Below are positions 46,085-56,790 of a DNA stretch of 64,000 nucleotides, piece after piece. This DNA comes from Parelaphostrongylus tenuis (Eukaryota; Nematoda; Chromadorea; Rhabditida; Metastrongylidae), in NCBI GenBank assembly GCA_019055375.1, contig JAHQIW010005856.1, positions 1 through 64,000 of the forward strand, written 5' to 3'. The position numbers and the translations under genes were made by a program. The notes beneath the pieces are model-generated. The model had not been told where the DNA came from. It saw only the letters and a list, made by a program, of their open reading frames with translations, and made no database searches. Numbering within the stretch: position 1 is the first letter of the stretch; each line of letters opens with the position of its first letter.

Positions 46085-46156
46085 GCGTCAGCAGGGATTC
46101 GAACCCAGATCTTACTCTTTCCGGGAGCATGTGCTAAACCGTTGCACCACCGACAC
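46085..46156 (-). pseudogene. tRNA-like cloverleaf with abnormal anticodon loop
   Basis: On the minus strand 72 bases fold as a cloverleaf: acceptor GTGTCGG/CTGACGC (seven pairs, two G-U), D arm GTGC/GCAC, anticodon arm TGCTC/GAGTA, T arm CTGGG/CCCTG with one mismatch, T loop TTCGAAT. The anticodon loop CCGGAAA puts GGA at 34-36, but position 33 is C, not the nearly universal U. The variable region is short although GGA would be serine, whose tRNAs have a long variable arm. So this is a tRNA pseudogene or the head of a tRNA-derived repeat rather than a working tRNA. Confidence 0.5.
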
Positions 46157-46756
46157 CGCCGCTGTTGCCTTTTTAACTTTTTGCCACAGTTGTTAATCTA
46201 ATAAACATGATTATCCTTTTGACTGATGCATTGTTCTTTACACAGTATTTTTTTATTCGAGTGGTGACAAAACTGACACCGATAGTGTAATTCATTAGGA
46301 CATGCATCACCAAGAAAAATGAAATGCGGTTTGACTCCCGCCTGACGTCAAAGATTTGCGCATTACAATACTCAACATCACTGGGTATGATTTTTACTGT
46401 TGAAATGCATAAGAAAGTATCAGAACTTATTCTGTTTCTGCTTAATCGATCAAGTCTCTCATAGTTGGTACGTCACTCCAATGAGCTTTTTTATCTTGCC
46501 ACTAGCACCATTTGTGTAAGAAATATATGTCCCACAATCAAAGGCTAAATATATGTAAACATGAATACGCTGACGTTTATAGAGGCATGGAATTCTTGTT
46601 CTGAATGGATTCATTTCTAGGTCGTCACCGTACTTCAGTAATTGCGATAAGTCGAACAATTGATCATTGTGATTCTGGTGAGCAGCGAGTACGTAAGACA
46701 TTAGTTTGCCAGTGTATTGGATTTCTAATCCTCCAAGGCATGAATTATTGTGATTT

Positions 46757-47800
46757 CTACTTACTTACTTACCTGCATACTTGGACCGTCAGTCTTTATG
46801 AATTGTGAGGACTCCGGCACATTTTCCATTCGTTTCATCTTTGCGAGATAGTCACCAAGGATGGTGGTTTGATATGGGCCTGGCGACTGGCGCGAGTTTC
46901 ATATCGTGATCTGTACAATATCGGCAGCTGCGAGTACAGTTAATTACAAACACGTACCCCTAGGCGTGCATGGCCAATCGAGGGGTCGAGTGTATTCACA
47001 TCGAGGCTACTCAATATTTCGTTTTGTCTATGTGTCGTCTAGTCTTCTTGCGACCAACACACCTATGTTTGCTATCAACGTGAATTCTTCTGATTACGAA
47101 GATAAAACAAATTGCGTCTATTTGAGCTGCGCAAGCAGACTAGATGTTGTGATTGCCGACTAAATCTCAGGAGATTTCGTTCGAGCGCTCTAGGAGTGCT
47201 AGCAGTAGTTTTGACGTGATCAAGGTATCTGCCCACATCATCTCTGCCCCATGACAGAACGTAGGAGGACTGTTGAATCAAAAGGTAAGAGCCAAGTTTG
47301 GGGTCCGCTATCTGGTCGGTGGCTTCTTTAAAAGGTCCGCATGCGACCTATCTGCTCTGTTCCTTCTTTCTAGTTCCTCCTTCGTAGTGCGCACCGTGTT
47401 AATTGAGTGCCCAAGGCACACGTGCAATGTAATCTCTCTGATAAGAAAACATGCAGCTCGATATGTTCATCACTGCAACATTGGTTTTTCATACGTTTTA
47501 TGCAGACTCCGATCTTCTTGGCTTGATTTCCTTGAGCATCTCCTCTGATTCACTAGTGCCTTTTGAGAAAATGACAATGTCGTCCACGAAGCAAAGATTC
47601 AAGAGGAGTTTGCCATCAATCCCTACCCCTTCTTCGTTCCTAACGAGCGACTTCATCATATATTGCAGTACGGCAATAAACACCTTTGGTGATATAGTGC
47701 CGCCTTGTCGAACCCCATTCCGATGGGGTATGGTGAGAGTCGATGAAGAAGCCGTATTCTCATGCTACAGTTTCGATATCGGTCTGCTAATGTTTGTATA
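46757..47800 (-). pseudogene. RTE-clade LINE relic, reverse transcriptase part
   Basis: Minus-strand pieces of the same lineage as 11.5-14.8 kb: a palm stretch VLQYMMKSLVRNEEGVGIDG then LLLNLCFVDDIVIFSKG (47,498-47,660), where the YADD-type box reads FVDD with both aspartates kept; a later ALERNLLRFSRQSQHLVCLR piece (47,160-47,110). The 3' tail TACTTACTTACCTGC at about 46,762 ends it. The N-terminal half and much of the region between palm and C-terminus are missing. A 153-codon plus-strand frame across it is only the antisense shadow. Confidence 0.75.
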
Positions 47801-48145
47801 TACTTACTTACTTAGACACTTAGTTGGCCGTCCTCACCAGTTGTGTGGACCCCAGCACATATTCCAAATGGTATATTGCTGGTCGTGCTACAATTTTTTC
47901 TCGATTTCCTGACGTAACCTTGCAAGGGTTTTTCAGGGTTTTTCTTGATGCCGTTTCCAGGGGATGAATTTCGACAATGGGTTCTTGGCCAGGCTTCCTA
48001 CTAGTTGATTTGGAGATGATGTTAAACCGAAAGCAAAAGCAGAAGTAGGATAGCGAATAAGCTGGCCGCTTACGAATGATGCAAAAGCCCTTTGTACATG
48101 GAGCCTATTTGAACCTATGAACCTATGAATTCCTGAAGTAAACAA
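47801..48145 (-). mobile_element. RTE-derived short insertion (5' plus 3' ends only)
   Basis: Begins with a second CTTACTTACTTAG tail and GTTGTGTGGACCCCAGCACA (RTE 3' end), but within about 100 bases runs into GAAAGCAAAAGCAGAAGTAG and GGCCGCTTACGAATGATG, which match the 5' region of the 11.5-14.8-kb element near 14,660-14,715. Joining the two ends without a coding body is how LINE-derived SINEs arise. Confidence 0.55.
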
Positions 48146-50999
48146 ATAGTAACTGTTGGCGCCGAGGATAACGCCAACGCTCTTAAAAGTGTATGTAGCA
48201 CTATAGAATTCGGCGGGTAAATTTGATTTTTTATCATACGGTAGGATGAAAGATGCTGATGACTTTCACAGTTTCTGGGATGTTGAGAAAATCTGATTCT
48301 TTTCCTTGAATGAATTAGTGATGGTTCAAGGCTACTGACCTCTCGATCACTAACCTACGAACCAATGAATAGAGGTAATCTTGACTAATGTGTCTAGCAG
48401 TTGAAAAGGTAATTTTACGCTAATGTTGTTTAATGCGCAGTACCTAGCAAGAACAAAGAAACACCTTTCAGAAACGTTCATAGAGCCAAGATGAGAAGGC
48501 GATAAACTGGGTCACACACATCGTCACTTCAACAGCGCGAAACTGTGTAGAGGAAGATCACATATGACAATTGTTGTTGAAAGTAGTGGTAAATTATCAC
48601 CTTTCTCACTATTATTTTATGTTATAATAAAGCTCATTGCGTTACTTGAAGATAAACAGGCCAGGAATCAAACGATGAATGAAGCGCAATTAAAATCTTC
48701 GATGTGTGTTCTTGTATAACAAATTATCATGGCTTGTGAAAATTGGTAAGTTGGTAATTTCAAAGAGGGACTTTTAGAATACGGCAGCAATTTAGTCTCT
48801 TGAGTTACACCCTTCAAGTATTTTAGTAGCTTTATTTTCAGAATATAGCACAGAGAGCTAGAAGCACATAAGATAGTGATTCTATAATTCATGCTATGGT
48901 CGGCCGATGGAAACCTCACTGATCACTAAATAAGCCCTATTCCTTTGAAACGGCCGATACTGTGGTGAGAAAAAAATATCACGAGTTTCTGTATGGGAAG
49001 GACACTTTCTCCGAGGTGAATGTTTTTGTTAGTCATCACATTTACATATTCACAGTTACATTTCTGATTCAGTTGAAGAACATTTGATGAATTATGTTCA
49101 AAGGAACTTGTTTGAAAAGTGGCGATTGCTAAGTGGCTGGGAGCTGCTAGATTCTAAAAATTACAAAGAGGTGAAATGCAGGTTCAAATCACGTCCAACG
49201 TTTGAAGTCTTGCCACATCATTCAACAATATTTGATATGAATTTGTAACATCATATCACCATTAATATTAATAACTATTTAGAGTTCCAGTTGACAAAGA
49301 CGATTTCAATTATGCAAGATTTGCGTTTTTAAGAGACAGGCTGTATCCCAGCTCCATAAATGGCGGTGTATTTTGATTTAAGCTGAAAAGCGAGTATGCT
49401 CTCCATAAGCTTATATTTTAATTAATGCCTTTGCTTTGTCCTTCCCTCGATCACATTTTATCCTCAGCGTGACGGCGTTGGGCGTTGGAGCGAAGGTCCC
49501 GAGAGTTAAGCTAGGGGCTAAGAACCTGGGCAAGTGAGCGGCTAATGTTTTGAAGCTATGAGTCACTTGACAAAGAGCGGTTGATAGCAGGATTCGGTAC
49601 ATGCTTCCGCCATTCTAAGTTATTCCGTGCAAAAAAAAATTGCTCAAGATCGCTAACAGTCTGCACGAATTCTAAAATGGAGTGCGTTGTAAACTATAGA
49701 ATGAATACTAGATAAGAATCAAAAGCGAATAAGAGATTCTCCAAGTATCACATATTTTTCGTCGAGCATCTGTGAAACCACGTTTTCCAACGGAGCTTTG
49801 AAACACTTTTTTCGATTATTATCTCAAGAAAAAAAATTGGCACCGAAATCACAGCGACTTCTCCGCTCAGAAATACGGTAGGCAGCACATTGCAGAATCT
49901 GACATAAAAAGTTATTGTTTGATGGTAAGGGTGAAGAATTTGTAGTGGTTCTTATCCATTAGATCTCGCGACAATGTTCTCTACTCGATTGCTATTGAGC
50001 TATAAATTTGCCTATAACAGATAACATGCATGGCTCACAAAATTTTTATTAGGCATGCTGAAATTTGAGAGTGACCCTTAAGAAAACAGTGGAAACAAAA
50101 GGTCAGTATTACTTCCTTATCCTTCTATGATGTCACATCTGATGTTTGAACAAACTGGAGTGAGTATTCCATTTTTAGGTTACAGTGACTTAACGGAAAC
50201 AAGGCTAATGTCTGTTTGTGACGCAAAAACCCCAAATTTGTTGTCAGTGCTTACTAAAGATGATGTGATAAGTTGCAGAAATCAATTCTGACATGAGCAG
50301 ATCCGCTGTAACTAGGGGAGTCCTCCTGAATATTAACACTCCATGACAACTTCTTTTCATGGAAAAAAACGTATAAGTGGTAGTAACGTTAAGACAGTAC
50401 GAGCCTCATTGTTATTCACTCTTGAATTCAGTCAAACAAGCGACAATACTATTACTTTTTGAGTCTGAATACTTTTACAATTACTGAAATTATTACAGTT
50501 AGCTTTGAGTGACTAGTTAAGAAGTTCTCTTGTCATCTCAAGTTAGCTATGCGTTACTCAGTTTCAGTTTCCTCGTGATTAATTTTGTACGCTAATGCGC
50601 ACCTGTACGATAACAGCTTTGCTATTACGCAACCCTCTTTGCATTAGATGAGCTTCTCTTCCCAATCAAAGCACATCTATTAGGATGCCCGCTGTATTAA
50701 TGACTGAATCAACCTTCACCTCTGATATTTCAACGCATTATAAAAAAATATACGGACATATTATTGATGTGTTAATCAATATTAGTTCCTCTTTATCTTC
50801 ACTTAACTGAACAGAAGGTTTTTATAAATTTATTTATTATAGCAGACCTTTCAACAGTCTCCTCTCCTCAGAACGTATAAATATCTTATTCTTTACAACA
50901 CATTCAGAAACATCTTCTAAACTTCATTTGAAAAACTGATATTCAAGTTTTCAACCTCATGAAGCACAACATCTATTTGTCTAACATACTTATCGCTTT
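48146..50999. other. About 2.9 kb without genes; one repeat-family tail
   Basis: No coding or RNA feature recognised. At 50,025-50,105 lies a tail of the hammerhead-bearing repeat family (CATGGCTCACAAAATTTTTA, then CTGAAATTTGAGAGTGACCC), preceded near 49,975 by a worn-down centre without a hammerhead core. Confidence 0.45.
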
Positions 51000-51265
51000 A
51001 GAGGACGCTGTGGCCGAGTGGTTGAGTTTCTCGTCGCGGCGCACGTGAATCCAAGCTTTACCCTCCCCCCAGCACTCTCCTGTAGTCAAGCAGTCAATAA
51101 GAACGTCCTTTAGATCGCCATAGCCAGGCCATCTTCGAGATTGCAAGAAGACATGTTTGAATAGTATTCTACGTCATTGGAGGAAAAGGACGAATGATAA
51201 GAGAACTGGAAGCCGTACAATAAAAATCTTGATGACAGGTCGTGTGAACAAATGAATAAAATAAA
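51000..51265 (+). repeat. SINE B
   Basis: Head GGACGCTGTGGCCGAGTGGT with the A-box half, then CTGTAGTCAAGCAGTCAATA, ATTGCAAGAAGACATGTTTG and a tail AATGAATAAAATAAATAA, parallel to 23,189-23,440. It lies about 100 bases upstream of the PLE and shows no nested relation to it. Confidence 0.7.
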
Positions 51266-51369
51266 TAATTATAGCTTTTTATATGCTTCACACTGAGTTC
51301 TTAAGTGAAGACCACCGGGCAGGTACTACATGGACACGTAATCTACCTCCCGCATCAAATTAACTATCT

Positions 51370-51607
51370 TGTACACTTCCCAAGACCGACTGTCTATTAA
51401 CCTCGGCATGCTTCAATATAATTACTGTTTTTCTTCTTTAAGTAAAACACGAGGTGTTATAATAAAATTTATTCACAGCTGACGTTTCGGCAGTTCGCCT
51501 TCTTCAGAGCCTGGAAAGGTCAAATTGTCCGCAATCCAATAAGCCAAACACCTCCAATACTCTTTTAGAAAAAATTAGAAGAAAAAGAAGAAAGAAAGAA
51601 GAGAAGA
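51370..51607 (-). mobile_element. Inverted terminal block at the PLE 5' side
   Basis: 51,447-51,575 is the reverse complement of the PLE 3' end (54,450-54,590), including CACGAGGTGTTATAATAAAA and GCAGTTCGCCTTCTTCAGAG. Before it, 51,375-51,440 is the reverse complement of the PLE start at 51,608-51,665 (ATGCCGAGGTTAATAGACAG). So the upstream block is an inverted piece joining the end and start of the element. A GAA-rich tract (51,570-51,612) links it to the forward element. Inverted, 5'-truncated terminal copies of this type are known for PLEs. Confidence 0.8.
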
Positions 51608-51632
51608 AGAAAAACAGTAATTATATTGAAGC

Positions 51633-51910
51633 ATGCCGAGGTTAATAGACAGTCGGTCTTGGGAATTGTTGGAAGAAGTACCAGCAAGATTCTTCCGACT
51701 GACAAAAGAAGCATTGTCACTAAGGCAGAAAATTGTCTTAGCTCGACAATGTGTAAAGTTTCTCCGACGCTGCATAGAAAATCGAATCGTACCGAACTTC
51801 ATAAAACGAAAACGACTTCACGCGATATGTGGTGTACCAGAGGACAGCCATCGAATACTGGATATTGAAATGAAAGTACTCCGCGCCTGTCTGCGAAGCA
51901 ATACAATCTG
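51633..51910 (+). CDS. PLE protein, N-terminal part (before a frameshift)
   Basis: Frame opening MPRLIDSRSWELLEEVPARF and continuing through ARQCVKFLRRCIENRIVPNF, VPEDSHRILDIEMKVLRACL before running out at 51,923. Basic, helix-rich N-terminal extension typical of PLE proteins upstream of the reverse transcriptase. One base appears to be missing near 51,900, because the next frame continues naturally with KQYNLYAMLKKC. The combined protein would be about 890 residues. Without the frameshift the element would look intact. Confidence 0.7.
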
Positions 51911-51916
51911 TACGCT

Positions 51917-54310
51917 ATGCTGAAGAAGTGCGCGACGAAGGAATATTACTGTGATCAGTATTTGGAAGGCAACCTTTGGAGGAGAATAGTTGGTGGGTCA
52001 AGATTGATTTGCGATTCTATTAGGTTGAATGCTAAAGATACTTTACGGAGAAAATTCGATGATCTTTTGAGTAGATCGCATAACATGATTTTGAGAAGGC
52101 ATACGGATACCGCTAATGAAGAACAAGCGAGTCACAATAGGACAAGTAATGCACCGAGAAATTCAAGAGTCACTGTGCTAGGAGGCATAACTCTCCCTGA
52201 TGGTGCGCGCTCGCTATTAGAATTGGGTCCAAGCTTTTCACCATCTCAACCCATTTCTAAGGTGTCCTTGCGTAAGGTTGCATGTGGCTTACATGATCTG
52301 CAAGATCAACTCCGTAAAAAGGCCAGAGCTGAAGAGACTAATAGGAATGAACAGCAAGTAGAGGTTGCACCAATACCACCATTTCCTCAGCCGTTCTTTA
52401 GGCAACAAGACCCCAACGAGGAGGTTGATAGGAAATTCCGGAAATTTGCGGACGAGACTTTCAAAACCCTTACTCACTATCGTATGAAAAGGTTTCAATC
52501 AAACCTCACCGAGCTACAAAAGCGTGGCATGAAAGAGGTTCGAGAGTTGATAAGGGAGGGAAGTATAAGGCTATCAGTTAGTGATAAGGTTGGAGAATTT
52601 GTTGTGATTCCTCGACAGTTAGATATCGCAATAACGAATAGGCATCTCGAAGATGCTTCGCTTTACCGATCATCTTCTGTAAAGGAATTCAAAAGGCAAA
52701 ACCGCAAATTAAACAATGAGTGGGTCCGTACGGCAAAAGCGGCAGGCTTAAGACCATCTATCATTACTCAATTAAAAATCCAGTCACCAACATGTCCTGT
52801 CTTATACTTACTTATGAAAACACATAAGTTAGTATCCACTGATGATCTAATGTCTAACGATCCATCCATATTCAAAGTTAGACTTATCATCAGCTGTGTA
52901 GGCGGACCGACGGATAGGATAGCATGGTTCTTAACGTTAATAACATCCCAGTTGCTAGGACACATTCCAGCTCATCTGACGAACACTCAGATGCTCCTGG
53001 ATCGTCTACGTAACGCGAACCCGAACAGCGCGTACGTAATGGAGTCATTCGACGTCACTGCTCTATACACCAACGTATCGAATGACTCCGCATTGCAAGC
53101 CACACATGAGCTTCTGTTACAACACCAGGGAGCAGTAAACATGTATGGCTTGTCGATTGAGCAGTTCATGGTCCTGTTAAAAGAGTGCCTGAACTGCTCA
53201 ATCTTCAGATGGTTCGGGAAGTATTTCGCACAAATCAGAGGGCTGGCAATGGGGCAGCGACTGGCGCCTAGCCTAGCGATTGCCTTTATGTCGAAAGTGG
53301 AAGCACCAGTGATGGATCTCCGGCCATTACTCTACTGTAGGTATATAGATGACTGTTTGGTTATCTGCTCCACTCAAGAGGAGCTAGATAATTGTTTTAG
53401 ATTGTTGAATGAACAGTCAGAGTATATAAAGTTTACCCGTGAGATACCAAAAGATCATTGGCTTCCTTTCTTGAACGTGCAAATAAGCTTAAGCGAGAGC
53501 GGCTACATCACAAAGTGGTACCGGAAGCCAAGTAGTAAAAATATCCTGGTTCACTATCTCTCTTCTCATCCCTCACATACGAAAAAGGCGCTAGTAAAGA
53601 ACATGTTTCGAACAGCAGCCAGCGTATGTACTGGGGAGGAGCAGAGAGAAGAATCCGTGAAATTGGCTCGGGAAATAGCCACTTCTAATGGATATGAATT
53701 TGTAGCCCCTCGGCTTAGGTTTAGAGGAAATAGTGCGCCTCCAAACGAAAATTCGAATGAAAGGAAAATCCCGTTCATACTCCCGTTCTTTTCAAATGAG
53801 ATTAGTACAGCTATAAAACGCTGTTTGAAAAGAGCGGGTTTAGAGCAATCGGTGGCTCTTATTGAAATACCACCGAATACTCTAAAACGCCAACTAGTTC
53901 GCAACCGCTTATATGACCGTCTCTGTATAATGAAAGATTGTAAAATATGTCCTAACGGCAGAGACGGTGATTGCACGAGCGTAGGTACAGTCTACCTAAT
54001 CTCTTGCAAAGCGTGTAGCGATAAATATATTGGCGAAACGGGTAGGCCGCTCTATGCCCGTATAGAAGAACACCTAGCTGATAAGCGTCTTAAAAGACGG
54101 AACACCCCGCTAGGGACGCATAGAGAACAGAAACACGACGGAGCTGATTTTGAGATTGAAGTCACCATCCTTGCGCAGGAACAAAAAACATCAGCGCGAA
54201 AACTTCTTGAAGCACTTTGGATTAATACCACCAATCCAACTATGAACCGCAGGGAGGAATGCCTTGTTATCACACGTGATTTTAGTCAGTATATGAGACT
54301 GTTATTTTGA
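51917..54310 (+). CDS. Penelope-like element reverse transcriptase with GIY-YIG endonuclease
   Basis: A 797-codon frame, the only long one in the window. Residue numbers count from the ATG at 51,917, although the true start is in the upstream frame. RT motif A: FDVTALYTNV with D379. Motif B: RGLAMGQRLAPS near residue 445. Motif C: RYIDD with D478 and D479. Thumb: KWYRKPSSKNILVHYLSSHP near 530-550. A Cys-rich linker with CKIC follows, then the GIY-YIG nuclease: VYLISCKAC from 692, YIGET at 704-708, R715, H719. PLEs prime cDNA synthesis on nicked DNA with this nuclease. All visible catalytic residues are present. The stop TGA is at 54,308 and the terminal region follows. Neighbours are the inverted ends and an R1 fragment into which it seems to have inserted. 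One frameshift upstream is the only clear defect. Confidence 0.9.
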   Translation: MLKKCATKEYYCDQYLEGNLWRRIVGGSRLICDSIRLNAKDTLRRKFDDLLSRSHNMILRRHTDTANEEQASHNRTSNAPRNSRVTVLGGITLPDGARSLLELGPSFSPSQPISKVSLRKVACGLHDLQDQLRKKARAEETNRNEQQVEVAPIPPFPQPFFRQQDPNEEVDRKFRKFADETFKTLTHYRMKRFQSNLTELQKRGMKEVRELIREGSIRLSVSDKVGEFVVIPRQLDIAITNRHLEDASLYRSSSVKEFKRQNRKLNNEWVRTAKAAGLRPSIITQLKIQSPTCPVLYLLMKTHKLVSTDDLMSNDPSIFKVRLIISCVGGPTDRIAWFLTLITSQLLGHIPAHLTNTQMLLDRLRNANPNSAYVMESFDVTALYTNVSNDSALQATHELLLQHQGAVNMYGLSIEQFMVLLKECLNCSIFRWFGKYFAQIRGLAMGQRLAPSLAIAFMSKVEAPVMDLRPLLYCRYIDDCLVICSTQEELDNCFRLLNEQSEYIKFTREIPKDHWLPFLNVQISLSESGYITKWYRKPSSKNILVHYLSSHPSHTKKALVKNMFRTAASVCTGEEQREESVKLAREIATSNGYEFVAPRLRFRGNSAPPNENSNERKIPFILPFFSNEISTAIKRCLKRAGLEQSVALIEIPPNTLKRQLVRNRLYDRLCIMKDCKICPNGRDGDCTSVGTVYLISCKACSDKYIGETGRPLYARIEEHLADKRLKRRNTPLGTHREQKHDGADFEIEVTILAQEQKTSARKLLEALWINTTNPTMNRREECLVITRDFSQYMRLLF

Positions 54311-54439
54311 TGTGTAAGGTGCATTGCGAGCCTATGTGATCTCCTTGCGGTTGTCTCCACTTGAATCATTCAGTGGAACACATATAAAAAGCGGTGAGTA
54401 TGTTGAGAGTTGATTTTGTGCTTGATGCGATTGAAATCT

Positions 54440-54605
54440 AGGTCTGGTGATTTTTTCTAAAAGAGTATTGGAGGTGTTTGGCTTATTGGATTGCGGACAA
54501 TTTGACCTTTCCAGGCTCTGAAGAAGGCGAACTGCCGAAACGTCAGCTGTGAATAAATTTTATTATAACACCTCGTGTTTTGCTTAAAGAAGAAAAACAG
54601 TATCT
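54440..54605 (+). mobile_element. PLE 3' terminal region
   Basis: Contains TTGGAGGTGTTTGGCTTATT, the box GAAGAAGGCGAACTGCCGAA with CGTCAGCTGTGAATAAAT, and TTATTATAACACCTCGTGTT ending in AAAGAAGAAAAACAG. Found inverted at 51,447-51,575. AATAAA in this stretch could serve as a polyadenylation signal. Confidence 0.8.
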
Positions 54606-54624
54606 TGTACACTCCCAATATAGA

Positions 54625-54760
54625 TTGTGAGCTTTTTCGACACCGGCACATCAGTTGCTTTTTTACTTTTCGGCGGTATCGCTCTCCTTCTCAAAGCCAC
54701 ACGCCTTAGTAGTCAACATTAGTATTAAGCATGGATGGGTGAACGTGGTTCTGGTGTTAG
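54625..54760 (+). repeat. R1-like fragment flanking the PLE
   Basis: GAGCTTTTTCGACACCGGCA, TTTTCGGCGGTATCGCTCTC and CAAAGCCACACGCC parallel the R1 end at 3,950-4,030. No matching R1 piece was found on the other side of the PLE. Confidence 0.45.
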
Positions 54761-56500
54761 AAGGTGAAGTTCTAGTCCCTACATTTTCAAAATCGGTGAC
54801 TTTGGTTCTTTGTGCATATGTAGATAGTGTAAAAGCTACTAATGTACCAACCTCGAAAAGACTCTGAACATTCTCACAGACTATGCTGAATATTTATGGC
54901 ATGTTTAGAAACAATCGACTTGAAGATAATGTATTATGAACGTATGTATGTATGTTTCAGTTCAAGAGTGAATACGGGCATTCCTCCCTATGATTCACGC
55001 TTGGATCGGTAAATTGATCCGAAACACTTTCGGAATTTATGCGCCGATGATTGATATTCCTGAGCTAGGGTGATGGCTTCTACTTTGAAATCTACTCGTT
55101 ATGCGTGGTATTTGGTTTAGAGTTAACCTTGCAAATTGGGCTTTTTTATGCAGCATAAAGTGCCATATCCCGCTTCACCGATGCATTTTTTCTGCAGGTC
55201 TGACAAGAAATTAATTATGCGGTACTTATTCTCATGCAATCGATGTCTCTACAATACGGTAACTTTGCAGCCTTGTGGTGCACAAAGACGGCCGTATAGG
55301 AAATCATGACCTGGCTGGCGAATCAAAGTATTTGATGGTAATTCAAGGGCCGTTACCGTCTTTTCTACATCGATAGCGTAAGTTTCGGCGATCGTAATTG
55401 TATTTATTTTTTGGAAAGACAGTTTTATTACAGCGTAATAGGAAAATAAGACTGAGTTTCAAATACGTCGCGCATTTGCTTGCCGATTAGTGTGTGTTGG
55501 CTGTCGATTGATAACGCTCAATCATAATGGCGCGATTTGCATTAGTAGTGCGATAGCATTGTAGGGGGATTTTTTCTCTTTTCCAAGGAACCTTGAATAA
55601 AAACGTATGAATCTGGTCCTTCGAGATTTCTTCTGTACGCTCGTATGCTTTTCGCTCTTCCACAGAAGAAATAACAAAAGTGCTCGGCGGAAATGATACA
55701 TAATTTCTATAGTTTGTGAGATGCTTAGAGCTTTTCAGAGGTTGGTACAGCAGAGCTATACGTACGTTGCGGAAATGTCGCCTGCTTCACAAGTGCTTCA
55801 CGCTCCACAATGAGACGGAACTATGAATGGGAAAATCTAAAATGGTACAATTTTGTAAAGGCCTTTCCAAAAAGTGATCACATAGCAGCGTAGTTCAAGA
55901 TCTGAGTCTTCAGATAAACATAACTCACTTATGAAAAGTTTTTGTGCAGGGAAAGGGACTGTTTCTTCATTTCCTACCTCACAGCAAAAAGAACAGCAAA
56001 ATATTAGGTGAATGTGAATTTGTCAAGGTAGAATATACTAAAGGAGAACACTTGTGTTTAAAATCTCCACTTTCAGTTGCGAATTTTTGAAATGCAGATG
56101 AATGTATGGAATGTATTCGTGTTTCCTTAGCTTTTTTGCGTAAAAGGACTTGTATAGTAGACTGCGAAAATCATTTAAATGCCACGAACAATGGAAATTT
56201 GGTGTTTGACTTGGCTTATGAAGAAACATCACAGTGCGATTTGATAATGACAAGGAGGACGTCTTGATTGCTGAGTGAGTTGTTACAACTACGCAGCGAG
56301 ATTTCTGCTATTACAAAAGCATTGGTTTTGAACACATTGAAGTCTTGAATAAATAAATCATTGTTGGAAGTAATTGAGGAGAAAGTTCTAGGTTCTAGAG
56401 AATCGTATTTTTTAGTGCAAAAGCTATATAGATGGGATAAAACTCCTTCCGAGCTATTTCTTCATGGTTCTTTGGACGGCGTTGTGTAGTGTAGTTCAAA
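54761..56500. other. No recognisable feature
   Basis: AT-rich DNA. GCGGAAATGTCGCCTGCTTC near 55,770 may be a further very worn R1 end. Frames are short and lack domains. Confidence 0.35.
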
Positions 56501-56519
56501 ACTAAGTTTTCTTCTTAAA

Positions 56520-56790
56520 TTCTCTTTTATGATAGAATTTTAGAAAACATTTATTTAAAAGAACTCTCGGTATGTGGCATGAGCAGCCTTGGTAGACTTG
56601 CATTGATCGATTTGAGTAGTGCTATGGAAAAGAGGCAGCAATAAGTAAAGTCAATCGCAGAGTATAGGGATGAGATAAGATATCATGAGCATAGAACATT
56701 AAAACGGACCTTCATACAGCTCCATAAAGCTCGCAATTCCTTAACCCACCAATGAAAAAATTGCTCTGAGATGACTATAAAGCGACCTTG
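56520..56790 (+). repeat. Diverged copy of the palindrome arm, part 1
   Basis: GGCATGAGCAGCCTTGGTAG, TGCATTGATCGATTTGAGTA and GTGCTATGGAAAAGAGG parallel 62,048-62,150 in the right palindrome arm. It stops at the mariner insertion and resumes at 57,730. Confidence 0.65.

Noticed and set aside
47451..47912. 153-codon plus-strand open frame
   Set aside because: It is antisense to the reverse transcriptase relic on the minus strand, which explains the lack of stops.
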